DNA of 64,000 nucleotides from Streptomyces cellostaticus (GTDB lineage Bacteria > Actinomycetota > Actinomycetes > Streptomycetales > Streptomycetaceae): contig NZ_KQ948044.1 in the NCBI RefSeq assembly GCF_001513965.1, forward strand, positions 32,121 to 96,120, read 5' to 3'. Positions 25,359-34,105 of this stretch are shown in pieces. Made by a program: the position numbers and the translations under genes. The notes below the pieces were generated by a model. That model saw only the letters and a program-made list of their open reading frames with translations, was not told the origin of the DNA and did no database searches. How positions within the stretch are numbered: the first letter of the stretch is position 1; every line of letters begins with the position of its first letter.

Positions 25359-25991
25359 CGGACTGAGGAGGTGGCGCTCGGCAAGGCGGTCACCGAGGAA
25401 GCGGTCGGCGTCCCGCTCACCGTGGTGTTCGTGGCCGCCTCCGCGATCACCGCGGGCGCCGTCCTACGGGTCACGGCCCGGGTGTTCCTCGGCCTCGGGC
25501 CGCGCCCGCAGGACGCGGAGTACGAGACCAGCGGCTCCGACGAGGAGCCCGAGACCGGCAGCATCCTCCGCCGTATCCCGGACTCCATGACGGCGGTGCC
25601 CGCCGTGCTGCTCGCCGCCGCCTTCGCCGTGGGCGTGGCCCCCGGCTTCGCCGCACTGGTGGCCCGCTCCGTCAACGAGGCCGGCTCGGGCGGCGCCCAC
25701 GCCGTGGTCCACTGGACGCTGCACGGCATCCTGCTGGGCCTGCTCTCCACCCTGCTGGCCGTCGCCCTCGCCGCGCTCGCCGTCACCCGACCGAGCTGGG
25801 TGGCCGCCCCCGACTGGACGCTGCCCCTGCGCCGCCTGCAGTCGGGTCACGTCGGCGACTACGTGGCCTGGCTGCTGGTCGGCGCCACCGTGCTGGGCGC
25901 ACTGGCGCTGCCGGGTGTGCTGGGCGGCAAAGGAGGCGCAGCCGTCGTACCGACGCAGGGTGCCGTCCGACTCGCGCCGCACCGCCAGTAG
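25359..25991 (+). pseudogene. 5'-truncated proton-conducting antiporter subunit (NuoL/NuoM/MnhD-like)
   Basis: The readable part is about 210 codons, starting directly after an in-frame TAA (25356-25358). It matches only the C-terminal part of a complex-I-type antiporter subunit: a membrane segment followed by LRVTARVFLGLGPRPQ, an acidic cytoplasmic loop (YETSGSDEEPETG), then three more hydrophobic segments. Full proteins have about 500-650 aa and 14 TM helices. A GTG at 25371 could start translation, but the first two thirds of the protein are missing. Next to the break is a tandem 10-bp repeat (25339-25358), a possible deletion scar. Confidence 0.75.
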
Positions 25992-26033
25992 CATGATCGG
26001 CGCAGCCCGTGATGATCATGCGAGGAGCGGATC

Positions 26034-26987
26034 GTGCGAGACATCGCCGTCTTCAGTGGCAGTGCCCATACCGAACTGGCTGAGGAGGTCTGCGCCCACC
26101 TCGGCGTGCCGCTCAGCCCGACCCGGGTGAGCCGGTTCGCCAACGACTGTCTGGAGGTGCAGCTTCAGGCCAACTGCCGGGAGCGGGACGTCTTTCTGAT
26201 CCAGCCGCTGGTCCGGCCGGTGCAGGAGCACCTGGTGGAGCTGCTGCTGATGTGCGACGCGGCCCGGGGCGCCTCCGCGGCCCGGATCACCGTCGTCATG
26301 CCGCACTACTCCTACGCCCGCTCCGACAAGAAGGACGCGCCCCGCATCTCCCTCGGCGGACGCCTGGTCGCCGACCTGATGGTGTCGGCGGGCGCGAGCC
26401 GGGTCCTCGCCATGACCCTGCACGCCCCGCAGGTGCACGGGTTCTTCTCGGTGCCGGTGGACCACCTGCACGCGCTGCGCGAACTGGCCGCGCACTTTGG
26501 GCAGTACGACCTCTCGCGCACCACGGTCGTCTCCCCGGACCTCGGCAACGCCAAGGAGGCCGCCGCCTTCGCCCGGCTGATCGGCGCGCAGGTGGCCGCC
26601 GGTGCCAAGCAGCGGTTCGCGGACGACCGGGTGAGCATCAGCTCCGTCATCGGCGAGGTCACCGACCGGGACGTCATCGTGCTGGACGACGAGATCGCCA
26701 AGGGCAGCACGGTGCTCGAACTTCTGGAGAGACTGCGGGAGCTGGGGCCGCGCTCGATCCGGCTGGCGTGCACACACGGCCTGTTCGCGGCCGGTGCGCT
26801 CAAGCGGCTGAGCGAGCAGCCCGACGTGCTGGAGATCGTGTGCACCAACACGGTTCCGGTGCCCGCCGACGACCACACCGACAAGCTGCGCGTCCTGTCC
26901 ATCGCACCGGCCCTCGCCGAGGCCGTACGGCGCATTCACAACGGCGAGTCCGTCAGCGCCCTGTTCGACGACCCCAGAGGCGTCTAG
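26034..26987 (+). CDS. Ribose-phosphate pyrophosphokinase paralogue (divergent PRPP synthetase)
   Basis: 317 aa from GTG 26034, GAGGAG 7 nt upstream. Two phosphoribosyltransferase-type halves are present. Recognisable motifs: VVMPHYSYARSDKKDAPRIS, LHAPQVHGFF with the catalytic His, and PVDHLHALREL. The PRPP-binding loop reads DDEIAKGST instead of the usual DDxxDTxGT, and the DLHA motif is TLHA. These changes suggest altered substrate or regulation compared with the housekeeping enzyme. The basic role would be ATP + ribose 5-phosphate to PRPP in the cytoplasm. It begins 42 bp after the antiporter remnant and is otherwise alone. Confidence 0.85.
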   Translation: MRDIAVFSGSAHTELAEEVCAHLGVPLSPTRVSRFANDCLEVQLQANCRERDVFLIQPLVRPVQEHLVELLLMCDAARGASAARITVVMPHYSYARSDKKDAPRISLGGRLVADLMVSAGASRVLAMTLHAPQVHGFFSVPVDHLHALRELAAHFGQYDLSRTTVVSPDLGNAKEAAAFARLIGAQVAAGAKQRFADDRVSISSVIGEVTDRDVIVLDDEIAKGSTVLELLERLRELGPRSIRLACTHGLFAAGALKRLSEQPDVLEIVCTNTVPVPADDHTDKLRVLSIAPALAEAVRRIHNGESVSALFDDPRGV

Positions 26988-27017
26988 ACAAGGAAGAGCG
27001 ACGCGGCACCGGCGCAG

Positions 27018-27392
27018 TCAGCCGGACGCGGCCTCGGGCTGTTCCAGCGCCGCGTCCAGCGACGGCTGCGGCGGCAGCAGCCGGGACAGCCCGGTGACCC
27101 GGAAGACGCGCAGGGTCAGCGGGTGGGTGCACACCAGGTGCAGCCGCCCGCCGCGCTCCAGCACCCGGCTGCGGGCCCGGTACAGCAGCCGCAGCCCCGA
27201 GCAGTCGAAGAACTCGACGGCGCGCAGGTCGATCACGACCCGCGCGCCGGGCCGGCCGGTGACCCGGTCCAGGGCGGGAGTGATCTCCGCCGCCGCCGCG
27301 ATGTCGATCTCACCGCGGAACTCCAGCACCGTGTGCCCGCGGTGCTCGCGTATGCGCAGATGCCGGGTGAGCGGCGTGGGCTCCTGCTGCAC
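27018..27392 (-). CDS. STAS-domain anti-sigma factor antagonist
   Basis: 124 aa from GTG 27392 (GGAGG 10 nt upstream); GTG 27410 would add 6 residues. One STAS domain has the phosphorylation motif FFDCSGLRLL. In this family the serine is phosphorylated by an HPK-like anti-sigma kinase and released by a PP2C phosphatase. Candidate partners in the window are the SpoIIE/ATPase protein at 56.3-58.7 kb, but they are far apart, so a link is only possible. It converges with the PRPP synthetase gene (30 bp). Confidence 0.85.
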   Translation of the reverse strand: MQQEPTPLTRHLRIREHRGHTVLEFRGEIDIAAAAEITPALDRVTGRPGARVVIDLRAVEFFDCSGLRLLYRARSRVLERGGRLHLVCTHPLTLRVFRVTGLSRLLPPQPSLDAALEQPEAASG

Positions 27393-27532
27393 GACGGCAC
27401 CACCTCCCACCCGCGCCCGGAAAACCGTTTCCCGACCGTCAAGTTACCCTCGATGGAAGGAATTTGAGCATGTTCGATTGACATATGTCTTCGAGTTTCG
27501 GTCGGGCCGCTCTGTGGCGTGGGGCGACGGCG

Positions 27533-27961
27533 CTACGACAGCGCGTGCCACGCCTTCGAGAGCGCCCTGCGTAGCTGCTCCCGCTGATGTGCCGTGAGGT
27601 CCTCGGTCATCCGCTCCTCCAGCTCCCGCACGGGCTCGGCGAAGCGGGCCAGCAGCTCGCGCCCGGCATCGGTGAGCAGGATGAGCAGCTCGCGCCGGCT
27701 GTGCGGATTGCGCTCGCGCCGGATCAGCTCGCGCGTCTCCAGGGAGCGCACCAGGTCGGCCATCGACTGGGCGGTGACGAACGAGTCACGGGCGAGCTGG
27801 GCCGCCGACAGCCCGTCGTGCCGCTCCAGCACCGTCAGGGCCGTGTACTGCAGGGCGGTGATCCCCGCCGGTTTGACCAGCTCGTCCAGGCGTGCGCGCA
27901 CCACGAGCTCCACCTGCTTGACCATGTAGAGCAGCGAGGGACCTGTCCTTGTACCGACCAT
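27533..27961 (-). CDS. MarR family transcriptional regulator
   Basis: 142 aa. Winged-helix domain at about residues 35-110 (ITALQYTALTVLERHDGLSA, AQLARDSFVTAQSMADLVRS, wing RRERNPHSRRELLILLT). Divergent from the aldehyde dehydrogenase gene, with two AGG/CCT palindromes between. A TAGGGT -10 (on the minus strand, 27968-27973) is 6 nt before the ATG, suggesting leaderless mRNA and direct autorepression. The effector may be an aromatic or short-chain aldehyde or acid linked to the dehydrogenase pair. Confidence 0.92.
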   Translation of the reverse strand: MVGTRTGPSLLYMVKQVELVVRARLDELVKPAGITALQYTALTVLERHDGLSAAQLARDSFVTAQSMADLVRSLETRELIRRERNPHSRRELLILLTDAGRELLARFAEPVRELEERMTEDLTAHQREQLRRALSKAWHALS

Positions 27962-27978
27962 GCGCCCACCCTAGACCA

Positions 27979-28029
27979 TTGACAGGAAACCTGACCGTAA
28001 CGAGACTGCGAATCAACAGGAATCCTGTT
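27979..28029. promoter_or_regulatory. MarR operators and promoter of the dehydrogenase operon
   Basis: Site 1 is CAGG-AAA-CCTG (27983-27993). Site 2 is AACAGGA-A-TCCTGTT (28015-28029), with perfect 7-bp arms. TTGACA (27979-27984), 17 nt and GAGACT (28002-28007) form a plus-strand promoter. Site 1 covers its -35 and also lies in the marR promoter; site 2 is just after the expected start of transcription. The layout fits repression of both genes by one MarR. Confidence 0.6.
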
Positions 28030-28066
28030 TATTGAAAACTTGGCGATCTATGCTGGGGAGTGGGCA

Positions 28067-29524
28067 ATGACGACCACCATCGACACCGGTCCGGGACAGC
28101 TGTTCATCGGCGGACGGTGGCGCGAGGCCACCGGCGGTGCCCGCAGGGAGGTGGTCGACCCGTCCACTGGGAAGCCGGTCACCACCGTCGCCGAGGCGAG
28201 TGCCGCCGACGTCGACGACGCCGTACGCGCTGCCCGCCGGGCCTTCGACGCGGGGGAGTGGTCCGGGCTCAGCGGCCGCGAGCGCGGCCGTGTCCTGCAC
28301 CGCGTGGCCCAGCTGATCCGCGGGAACGCCGAGGAACTGGCCGCCCTGGAGAGCCTCGACGTGGGCAAGCCGATCAACCTGTGCAAGGCCGTCGACATCG
28401 CCAACGCGGCGAACGACTACGAGTACTTCGCCTCGCTGGCCTTCACCCTCGACGGCGCCACCCGCGACACCCCCCTCAACGCACTCGCCTACACGCGCCG
28501 TGAGCCGCTCGGTGTCGTCGCCGCCATCACACCCTTCAACTTCCCGCTGATCCTCGCCGGTTCAAAACTCGGACCCGCCCTCGCCGCGGGCAACACCGTC
28601 GTCCACAAACCCGCCGACGAGACCCCGCTCAGCGCCCTGTACATGGCCCGGCTGCTGGCTGAGGCGGGCGTCCCGGACGGCGTCGTGAACGTCGTCACGG
28701 GCAGCGGCCCGGTGGCCGGCGAGGCACTGCTCGCCCACCGCGGCATCGACAAGATCGCCTTCACGGGCTCCACCGCGGTCGGCCGGCACGTGGCCGCGGC
28801 CGCCGGTCAGGCCCTGAAGCCGGTCACCATGGAACTCGGCGGCAACGCGGCCCACATCGTCTTCGAGGACGCCGACCTGGAGCAGGCGGTCGGCGCCGTC
28901 ATCAAGGGATTCGTCTTCAACACCGGCCAGTTCTGCATGGGCGGCCCCCGTCTGCTGGTCGCACGCCCGGTCTACAGCACCGTGCTCGGCATCCTTGCCG
29001 AGGCCGTCCCCGGCGTCCCGGTCGGCGACCCGCGCGACGAAGCCACCGTCGTCGGCCCGATGGCGGGGGAGCGGCACCTGCGCAAAGTCGAGGAGTACGT
29101 CGGCCTCGCCCGCAAGGAGGGCGGCCGCATCGTCTGCGGAGGCGAACGCCTCGACCTGAACGGCGGCTTCTACTACCGGCCCACCGTCATCGCCGACCTG
29201 CCCAACGACTCCCGCGTGGTCCAGGAGGAGATCTTCGGACCCGTCCTCACCGTGCAGCCCTTCGACTCCGAGGAGGAGGCCGTGGCGCTCGCCAACTCCA
29301 CGCCCTACGGCCTGGCTTCCGGCGTCCAGACCGGCAACCTCGCCCGCGCCCACCGCATCGCCGCCCGCCTCCAGGCCGGCATCGTCTGGGTCAACGACTG
29401 GGCGCTGCTCGACCCTGCGGTGCCCTTCGGCGGCGTCAAGAACTCCGGTTTCGGCCGCGAGTACGGCCCCGAGGCGCTGGCCGCCTACACCAAGGTCAAG
29501 TCCGTCGTCGTCTCGCTCGACTGA
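28067..29524 (+). CDS. NAD(P)-dependent aldehyde dehydrogenase
   Basis: 485 aa from ATG 28067, with GGGGAG 7 nt upstream. Full-length ALDH superfamily protein: cofactor motif FTGSTAVGRHV, general-base region ELGGNAAHIV, catalytic Cys in NTGQFCMGG, and EEIFGPVL. It oxidises aldehydes to acids in the cytoplasm. The alcohol dehydrogenase 23 bp downstream on the same strand suggests a two-step alcohol to acid route, for example benzyl-type or related alcohols, under the divergent MarR. Confidence 0.93.
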   Translation: MTTTIDTGPGQLFIGGRWREATGGARREVVDPSTGKPVTTVAEASAADVDDAVRAARRAFDAGEWSGLSGRERGRVLHRVAQLIRGNAEELAALESLDVGKPINLCKAVDIANAANDYEYFASLAFTLDGATRDTPLNALAYTRREPLGVVAAITPFNFPLILAGSKLGPALAAGNTVVHKPADETPLSALYMARLLAEAGVPDGVVNVVTGSGPVAGEALLAHRGIDKIAFTGSTAVGRHVAAAAGQALKPVTMELGGNAAHIVFEDADLEQAVGAVIKGFVFNTGQFCMGGPRLLVARPVYSTVLGILAEAVPGVPVGDPRDEATVVGPMAGERHLRKVEEYVGLARKEGGRIVCGGERLDLNGGFYYRPTVIADLPNDSRVVQEEIFGPVLTVQPFDSEEEAVALANSTPYGLASGVQTGNLARAHRIAARLQAGIVWVNDWALLDPAVPFGGVKNSGFGREYGPEALAAYTKVKSVVVSLD

Positions 29525-29547
29525 GCGGCATCACCAGGGAGTTCAGA

Positions 29548-30654
29548 TTGTCCATCACCACCCGTGCCGCCGTGGTCGAGTCCGGCGGAGCGCCCTTCAC
29601 CCTCACCGACGTCGAACTCGACGCGCCCGGACCGCACGAGGTGCTCGTCCGCATGGTGGCGACCGGCCTGTGCCACACCGACCTCAGCGTGGCGAGCGGC
29701 GCGCTGCCCTTCCCCCTGCCGGGAGTTCTGGGCCATGAGGGCGCGGGCGTGGTCGAGGCCGTCGGCTCCCAGGTCACCGGTGTGGCCGCCGGCGACCATG
29801 TCGTGCTGTCCTTCACCTCCTGTGGGGAGTGCCGCGACTGCCGCGGCGGCCACCCCGCCTACTGCGCGACCTGGCTGCCGCTCAACCTGATCGGCGGCCG
29901 CCGGGCGGACGGCACCGGCACCGTCAGCCGGGGCGGGGAGCCGCTGGGCGGCCACTTCTTCGGCCAGTCGTCGTTCGCGGAGCGCGCCCTGGTGGACGAG
30001 CGCAGTCTCGTCAAGGTCGACCCGGACGTGCCGCTGGAGTCGATCGCCCCGCTGGGCTGCGGGGTGCAGACCGGAGTCGGCGCCGTCTGGAACGTACTGA
30101 AGCCGCAGACCGGAAGCACGCTCGTCGTCCTCGGCGCCGGAGCGGTCGGGCTGTCGGCGGTGATGGCGGCCGCGCTCACCCCGGCCACCACGGTCATCGC
30201 CGTCGACAGGGTCGCCGAACGGCTGGAACTGGCCCAGGAGCTGGGCGCGACTCACACCGTCGACCCGGCCGAGGAGAGCCTTCCCGAGGTGATCGACCGC
30301 CTGACGGGGCACAGGGGCGCCGACGGCATCGTCGAGACGACGGGCAACGTCACCGTCCTGCGCCAGGGCGTCGACGCACTCGCCGCCCGCGGCACCCTGG
30401 TCGTCGTGGGCGCCCCGCCCTTCGGCACCGAGGTCGCCCTGGACGTCAACGGGCTGCTCGCGGGGAAACGGATCACCGGCCTGACCCTCGGCGACAGCGA
30501 GACCCGGACCTTCATCCCCGCCCTCGTCCAACTGGTCCGGGACGGCCGGCTCCCGCTGCACCGCCTGATCAGCACCTACCCCTTCGCGGAGATCGACCGG
30601 GCGGTGCAGGACATGAGCACGGGCAAGGCGATCAAGCCCGTGCTCACCTTCTGA
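29548..30654 (+). CDS. Zinc-dependent alcohol dehydrogenase (aryl/benzyl-alcohol type)
   Basis: 368 aa from TTG 29548, with GGGAG upstream. Catalytic zinc residues: Cys in TGLCHTDLSV, the GHEGAGVVE motif, and the later Cys in LGCGVQTG. The structural zinc site is the four-Cys run CGECRDCRGGHPAYC. The nucleotide site is VLGAGAVGLSAV. The pattern is that of class III / aryl-alcohol dehydrogenases such as XylB. Co-transcribed with the aldehyde dehydrogenase. Confidence 0.92.
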   Translation: MSITTRAAVVESGGAPFTLTDVELDAPGPHEVLVRMVATGLCHTDLSVASGALPFPLPGVLGHEGAGVVEAVGSQVTGVAAGDHVVLSFTSCGECRDCRGGHPAYCATWLPLNLIGGRRADGTGTVSRGGEPLGGHFFGQSSFAERALVDERSLVKVDPDVPLESIAPLGCGVQTGVGAVWNVLKPQTGSTLVVLGAGAVGLSAVMAAALTPATTVIAVDRVAERLELAQELGATHTVDPAEESLPEVIDRLTGHRGADGIVETTGNVTVLRQGVDALAARGTLVVVGAPPFGTEVALDVNGLLAGKRITGLTLGDSETRTFIPALVQLVRDGRLPLHRLISTYPFAEIDRAVQDMSTGKAIKPVLTF

Positions 30655-30664
30655 CCCCGAAAGG

Positions 30665-31615
30665 TCAGTCCACCAGCAGCACCAGCTTGCCCGTCGTCCG
30701 GCCGGTGTCGCCCAGCTCGTGCGCCTTGGCGGCATCGGCCAGCGGGAAGGTCCCCGCGATCGTGGCCCGCAGCTTGCCCTGCTCCACCAGGTCCGCGACC
30801 GCCTCCATCCCGGACCGGTCGGCGTCCACCAGCATCCGCACCGCCCGCACACCGAGCCGCTCGGCCTCCTCGTGGAAGTCCTCGGACCCGACCGGCAGGA
30901 TCGACACCACGACCCCGCCCGGGCGCAGCACGGCGAGCGACCGCACGGACGTCTCACCGCCCAGCGTGTCCAGCACCACGTCGACGTCCCGCACCGCCTC
31001 GGTGAAGTCGGTGGACCGGTAGTCGATCGCCTCGTCCACGCCGATCTCCCGCAGGAAGTCGTGCTTGCCCGCGCTCGCCGTACCGATCACATACGCGCCG
31101 AGCGCCTTGGCGATCTGCACGGCCACATGCCCGACACCGCCGGCCGCCGCATGGACCAGTACCCGCTGCCCGGGCTGCAGACCGGCGTGCTCGGTCAGCG
31201 CCTGCCAGGCGGTCAGCGACACCAGCGGCAGCGCTCCCGCCTGGGCGTGGTCGACCGAGGCCGGCTTGGGCACCAGGGCGCGGGCCCGGACGGTCACGTA
31301 CTCGGCGTGCGAGCCGTGACCGACGGGATAGGGCAGCATGCCGAAGACCTCGTCGCCGGGCTTGAAGGCGGCCACCCCGATCCCGGTCTCGGTGACCTCG
31401 CCGGAGACGTCCCAGCCCAGGACGAACGGCGGCCGGCCCAGGAACCCGCCGGTCGCACGGTGCTTCCAGTCGGTCGGGTTGACCCCGGCGGCCCGCACCC
31501 GGACCAGCACCTCGTTGGGGCCCGGCGTGGGCCGCTCCACCTGCACTTCCTTCAGGACCTCGGGACCGCCGAGGTCGTCCTGGCTGATGGCACGCATCGT
31601 GTTCACATCGCTCAT
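30665..31615 (-). CDS. NADP-dependent quinone-oxidoreductase-like MDR protein
   Basis: 316 aa from ATG 31615. Zinc-free medium-chain reductase: GroES-like N-terminus (PTPGPNEVLVRVRAAGVNPT), cofactor motif HAAAGGVGHVAVQIAKALGA, and end TTGKLVLLVD. It reduces quinones or alpha,beta-unsaturated carbonyls with NADPH. Divergent from a GlxA/AraC-type regulator with a strong inverted repeat between, so probably under its control. It converges with the alcohol dehydrogenase gene, 10 bp apart. Confidence 0.92.
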   Translation of the reverse strand: MSDVNTMRAISQDDLGGPEVLKEVQVERPTPGPNEVLVRVRAAGVNPTDWKHRATGGFLGRPPFVLGWDVSGEVTETGIGVAAFKPGDEVFGMLPYPVGHGSHAEYVTVRARALVPKPASVDHAQAGALPLVSLTAWQALTEHAGLQPGQRVLVHAAAGGVGHVAVQIAKALGAYVIGTASAGKHDFLREIGVDEAIDYRSTDFTEAVRDVDVVLDTLGGETSVRSLAVLRPGGVVVSILPVGSEDFHEEAERLGVRAVRMLVDADRSGMEAVADLVEQGKLRATIAGTFPLADAAKAHELGDTGRTTGKLVLLVD

Positions 31616-31651
31616 GGTCACCCAGCCTGCCGGGGCCCGCCCGTCCGGGAA

Positions 31652-31688
31652 ATGGCACGATGGACAATCTTCGATAGGATCGTGCCAT
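31652..31688. promoter_or_regulatory. Inverted repeat between the MDR and GlxA-type regulator genes
   Basis: ATGGCACGAT (31652-31661) and ATCGTGCCAT (31679-31688) are perfect 10-bp arms with a 17-nt spacer. The right arm starts in a TAGGAT -10 (31675-31680) and ends in the regulator's ATG (31687). The left arm lies over the expected -35. A bound regulator would block its own promoter and could act on the reductase gene. Confidence 0.65.
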
Positions 31689-32643
31689 GCGTGGCACAGC
31701 GAGTCCGGAGCGAGTGGTCGTCCTGGCCCTCGACGGCGTCTACCCCTTCGAACTGGGCATCCCCGCCCGTATCCTCGGCGCAGCCGACGGTCGCTACGAG
31801 GTGCTGACCTGCACCGTCGACGGCGGTCCGGTGCGCACCAACGCCGACTTCACGATCACCGTCGACCACGGTCCCGAGGCCCTGGCCACGGCCGACACCG
31901 TCGTCATCGCCCCCATCTCGCCGGCGGTCGTCACCGACGAGCTACCCGACGAGGTCACCGCCGCCCTGGCGAGGATCCCCGGACGCGCACGCATCGTCTC
32001 CATCTGCACCGGCGCCTTCGTCCTCGCCGCGGCCGGGCTCCTGGACGGCAGGAAGGCCACCACGCACTGGCAGCTGGCGGACCGGTTCCGGGGCATGTAC
32101 CCGCACATCGACCTCGACCCCGACGTCCTCTTCGTCGACGACGGCAGGGTCCTCACCTCGGCCGGAGCCGCCTCCGGCGTCGACGTATGCCTGCACGTCG
32201 TCCGTACGGACCACGGCAGCGAACTCGCCAACACGGTGGCCCGCCGCTGCGTCGTACCCCCGTTCCGCGACGGCGGCCAGGCCCAGTACATCGAGCAGCC
32301 GGTCCCGGAGAGCGGCGCGGCGAGCACCGCCGCCACCCGCGCCTGGGCCCTGGAACGCCTGGACGAGCCGCTCGCCCTCTCCGACCTCGCCGAGCACGCC
32401 CGGATGAGCCGGCGCACCTTCGCCCGCCGCTTCAACGACGAGGTCGGTCTCAGCCCCGGCCGCTGGCTGATCCAGCAGCGTGTCACCCGTGCCCGGCATC
32501 TGCTGGAGTCCAGCGACCTGCCGGTGGACCGCATCGCCGCCGAGGTCGGCTTCGCGACGGGCGCCTCGCTGCGCCAGCACCTGCACGCGTCGATCGGGGT
32601 GTCCCCGCAGGCGTACCGGCGGACTTTTCAGAAGGCCCGCTGA
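31687..32643 (+). CDS. GlxA-type regulator (DJ-1/PfpI domain plus AraC helix-turn-helix)
   Basis: 318 aa. N-terminal DJ-1/PfpI-like domain (about 8-180) with the nucleophile-elbow-like SICTGAFVLAAAGLL, Cys kept; C-terminal AraC domain (about 215-315) with two HTH motifs (LSDLAEHARMSRRTFARRFN and VDRIAAEVGFATGASLRQHL). A leaderless start is likely because TAGGAT ends 6 nt before the ATG. The ligand is unknown; the divergent oxidoreductase is the likely target. Confidence 0.93.
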   Translation: MRGTASPERVVVLALDGVYPFELGIPARILGAADGRYEVLTCTVDGGPVRTNADFTITVDHGPEALATADTVVIAPISPAVVTDELPDEVTAALARIPGRARIVSICTGAFVLAAAGLLDGRKATTHWQLADRFRGMYPHIDLDPDVLFVDDGRVLTSAGAASGVDVCLHVVRTDHGSELANTVARRCVVPPFRDGGQAQYIEQPVPESGAASTAATRAWALERLDEPLALSDLAEHARMSRRTFARRFNDEVGLSPGRWLIQQRVTRARHLLESSDLPVDRIAAEVGFATGASLRQHLHASIGVSPQAYRRTFQKAR

Positions 32644-32703
32644 ACGTTCCGTACCGAAACCGCGTCGGAGGTGCGGAACGACGGTCCAGGAACAGGGGCG
32701 GGC

Positions 32704-33537
32704 ATGCGCAGAGGGCTGGTGGCGGTGGCGGCCGTGACGGCGGTGGGGTGCGACGACGGCACGGGAGTGCGGGTGGCGGTCAGGGGCACGCCTCCCACCC
32801 CCTACAGCGGACCGTTGGACGTCCGAACCAAGAGCCTGGACGGCCATAGCACCCGTGTGCTCCGGGTGGCCTCGGGGGCCGCCGGCCGGGCGCTGGAGTG
32901 CGACGGGGAGATCTTCGAGGGCGGCGGACCCGACGGGTGGAGCAAGGCGGACGGAGGCCGTACGCCCGAGGAGGGGCTGTAGCTCCACTTCGACATGTTC
33001 CAGCCGGTGCAGCCCGGCCACGGCTACCGCGTGGAGCGCAGGGAGGCGGACCGGGTGCTGTACTCCTTCGACGTCAACGGCCGCACCAAGGTGGCCGTCG
33101 TGGTGGCCAAGGACCGGAAGGACCGGCCCGGTTGGGGCCCGGAGACGAACGCCTCCTGCGATCCCGCCGAACTGCCCGCGACGTTCGCGGCCGCCCAGGG
33201 CTGGGAGGTCTGGACGGACCGGAACGGCAGGCGGGTACCGGTGAGCCGGCTCAGCAGTTCCACCGGCCTGGAACACTGCGGCCGGCAGCCGGCCCGCTTC
33301 CTCGACCTGGACCACCGCACGTACATCCGTGATCCCGAAGGTGTGCTCGGCTGCGAGGGCCTGCTCACGGCGCCGTACCGCGAGCACGTCCGCATGCCCG
33401 CGGACGCCCGTGACACCGGGTACCACCACCGCGGCCGGCACCTGTGGCTCACCCACGACGAGGACACGGCCTACGTCCGCACCGCCGACTCGGTGGAGGC
33501 CTGGCCGCGGGCGAAGCGCGGCGCCGGCTGCCGGTGA
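32704..33537 (+). pseudogene. Lipoprotein gene interrupted by an in-frame TAG
   Basis: The frame starts at ATG 32704 with an N-terminus like a lipoprotein signal (VAVAAVTAVGC, lipobox Cys). It reads to TAG at 32980-32982 and continues in the same frame without shift for 184 more codons to the TGA at 33535-33537. The downstream part is clearly coding (DMFQPVQPGHGYRV, VAVVVAKDRKDRPGWGPETN). Without the TAG the product would be about 277 aa. So either the gene is inactivated by one nonsense change, or the TAG is read through, or the second part starts on its own at ATG 32995. The family is unknown. Confidence 0.65.
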
Positions 33538-33541
33538 CCGG

Positions 33542-34105
33542 TCACCGGCTGCGGTGCAGCGCGACCAGCAACTGCCACACCTGGTCCGCGACTTCCTCCG
33601 GTGCCGCCTCCAGCAGCCCGTGCAGCCAGTCCGCGAGGACCCCCGCGAAGGTCGCCGCCACCGCCGAGGCGACCAGCGGGGCGTCCGCCGCGCCCGCCAG
33701 CTCGCGCTCGGCGAGGCTGCGGGCCCTGAGGTCCCGGTGCAGCACCCGGCCGAGCGGCCCGCCCCCGCCGGGCGCGAGCAGCGACCGGTACAGGGCCGCG
33801 TGCGGGGCGAGACCCGCGAAGAACTCCCGCAGCGCCGGCGGGGCGTTGACCGGATCGGGCCGCCCCCGCCAGGCGTGCAGCGCGTCCACCGCCTGCCGTA
33901 CGACGTCCGCGCACGTGTCGACCGCCAGCGCCTCCAGCCCGTCGTAGTGCCCGTAGAACGTGGCCCGGCCCACCCCGGCCCGGCGCACCAGCGCGGCGAC
34001 GCCCACCTCCTCCAGGGGACGCTCGGCACACTCTTCGAGCAGGGCCGCACGGAGCCGGGCGCGGGTGCGGGCGGCCCGCGGGTCCTCCTGGGGGGCGCGG
34101 GTCAT
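33542..34105 (-). CDS. TetR family transcriptional regulator
   Basis: 187 aa from ATG 34105. N-terminal TetR helix-turn-helix (about 13-60: LEEVGVAALVRRAGVGRATF, YGHYDGLEALAVD); C-terminal TetR_C_33-like part (about 80-180). Its ATG overlaps the TGA of the DUF1304 gene by 4 bp (ATGA), so the two are translationally coupled. The double palindrome upstream of DUF1304 is its probable operator. Resistance to a small toxic compound is a common role for such pairs, but the inducer is unknown. Confidence 0.9.
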   Translation of the reverse strand: MTRAPQEDPRAARTRARLRAALLEECAERPLEEVGVAALVRRAGVGRATFYGHYDGLEALAVDTCADVVRQAVDALHAWRGRPDPVNAPPALREFFAGLAPHAALYRSLLAPGGGGPLGRVLHRDLRARSLAERELAGAADAPLVASAVAATFAGVLADWLHGLLEAAPEEVADQVWQLLVALHRSR

